This document shows, one piece after another, positions 5,589 to 5,769 of a DNA stretch of 5,769 nucleotides (position 1 is its first letter; each line of letters opens with the position of its first letter). Position numbers and translations under genes: made by a program. The notes beneath the pieces were generated by a model, which worked only from the letters and a program-made list of their open reading frames with translations, was not told the DNA's origin and did not search any database. This DNA comes from JAFDVN01 sp035758545. Its GTDB lineage: Bacteria; Acidobacteriota; Holophagae; Holophagales; Holophagaceae. The stretch covers positions 1 to 5,769 of the forward strand of contig DASTWQ010000131.1 in assembly GCA_035758545.1 (NCBI GenBank), given 5' to 3'.

Positions 5589-5769
5589 ATGCGTCTGGAG
5601 GCCCTCCGGACCTTCGAAACCTGGCTCCGCCAGGTCCGAACCCTTCCTTGCCGCCAGCGGCTCGCGCTTGTGCACCGCTCCGACGCCCCACTGGGGTCAA
5701 CCCGGCTCCGGGTCACAGTTGGGGCACCGCACCAACTGTGGGGCACCCGGTCCGAGTTGATGCCAGACG
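5589..5769 (+). CDS. Partial unrecognised reading frame, runs off the right edge
   Basis: Sixty codons are open from the ATG at 5589 to the edge, starting MRLEALRTFETWLRQVRTLP. The first 33 codons have strongly GC-biased third positions, as in the real genes here, and a good ribosome binding site precedes it. Bias weakens after about codon 33. I do not recognise the product. The beginning is a plausible amphipathic helix rich in Arg and Leu. A faint resemblance to the start of small IS transposases is discussed under findings and is not firm. The preceding 69 bases after the Lon-domain gene show no clear terminator, so the two could be co-transcribed. Confidence 0.4.
   Translation, partial: MRLEALRTFETWLRQVRTLPCRQRLALVHRSDAPLGSTRLRVTVGAPHQLWGTRSELMPD
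5714..5740. repeat. 9-base inverted repeat with 9-base spacer
   Basis: CACAGTTGG (5714-5722) and CCAACTGTG (5732-5740) are perfect inverted copies with nine bases between. GGGGCACC also occurs twice directly, at 5721-5728 and 5740-5747, interleaved with the dyad. No T-run follows, so it is not an obvious terminator. It lies inside the partial reading frame at the right edge. Confidence 0.5.

Noticed and set aside
4899..5675. Minus-strand frame of about 258 codons opposite the Lon-domain gene
   Set aside because: It is Gln/Glu/Gly-rich, lacks motifs, and lies entirely antisense to a clearly conserved Lon N-terminal domain.

Overview
This is a GC-rich stretch with strongly GC-biased third codon positions, almost entirely coding. 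It comes from a Gram-negative bacterium that makes lipopolysaccharide: it encodes an arabinose-5-phosphate isomerase of the KdsD/KpsF type (Kdo precursor synthesis) and the LptF/LptG permease of the LPS exporter. An acidobacterium of the Holophagae type is a guess from general gene flavour, not something the sequence proves.

Layout, in the direction of transcription. On the minus strand, four genes run right to left: kdsD/kpsF (4889 to 3877), a 730-residue LptF-LptG fusion (3812 to 1620), a polytopic membrane protein with two 4Fe-4S clusters (1580 to 705), and the 5' two thirds of mnmA (708 to the left edge). On the plus strand, a 207-residue Lon-substrate-binding-domain protein (4896 to 5519) is divergent from kdsD, with only six bases between the start codons. 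After it comes a partial, unrecognised reading frame with a good ribosome binding site (5589 to the right edge).

How the genes work together. KdsD makes arabinose 5-phosphate for Kdo, the inner-core sugar of LPS, and LptFG extracts finished LPS from the inner membrane, so these two neighbours form an envelope module. A 64-base AT-rich gap between them, holding a 14-base perfect palindrome and a possible -10 box, suggests that lptFG and the genes after it can be transcribed from their own promoter. The Fe-S membrane protein and mnmA (tRNA 2-thiouridine synthesis) overlap by four bases and are probably translationally coupled.

The two points most worth attention are the single-chain 12-helix LptF-LptG permease, normally two separate proteins, and a one-base frameshift near the 3' end of kdsD. 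The frameshift cuts the last CBS domain short, while its missing C-terminus lies intact in another frame just downstream. I saw no tRNA, rRNA, CRISPR array or intact insertion sequence.
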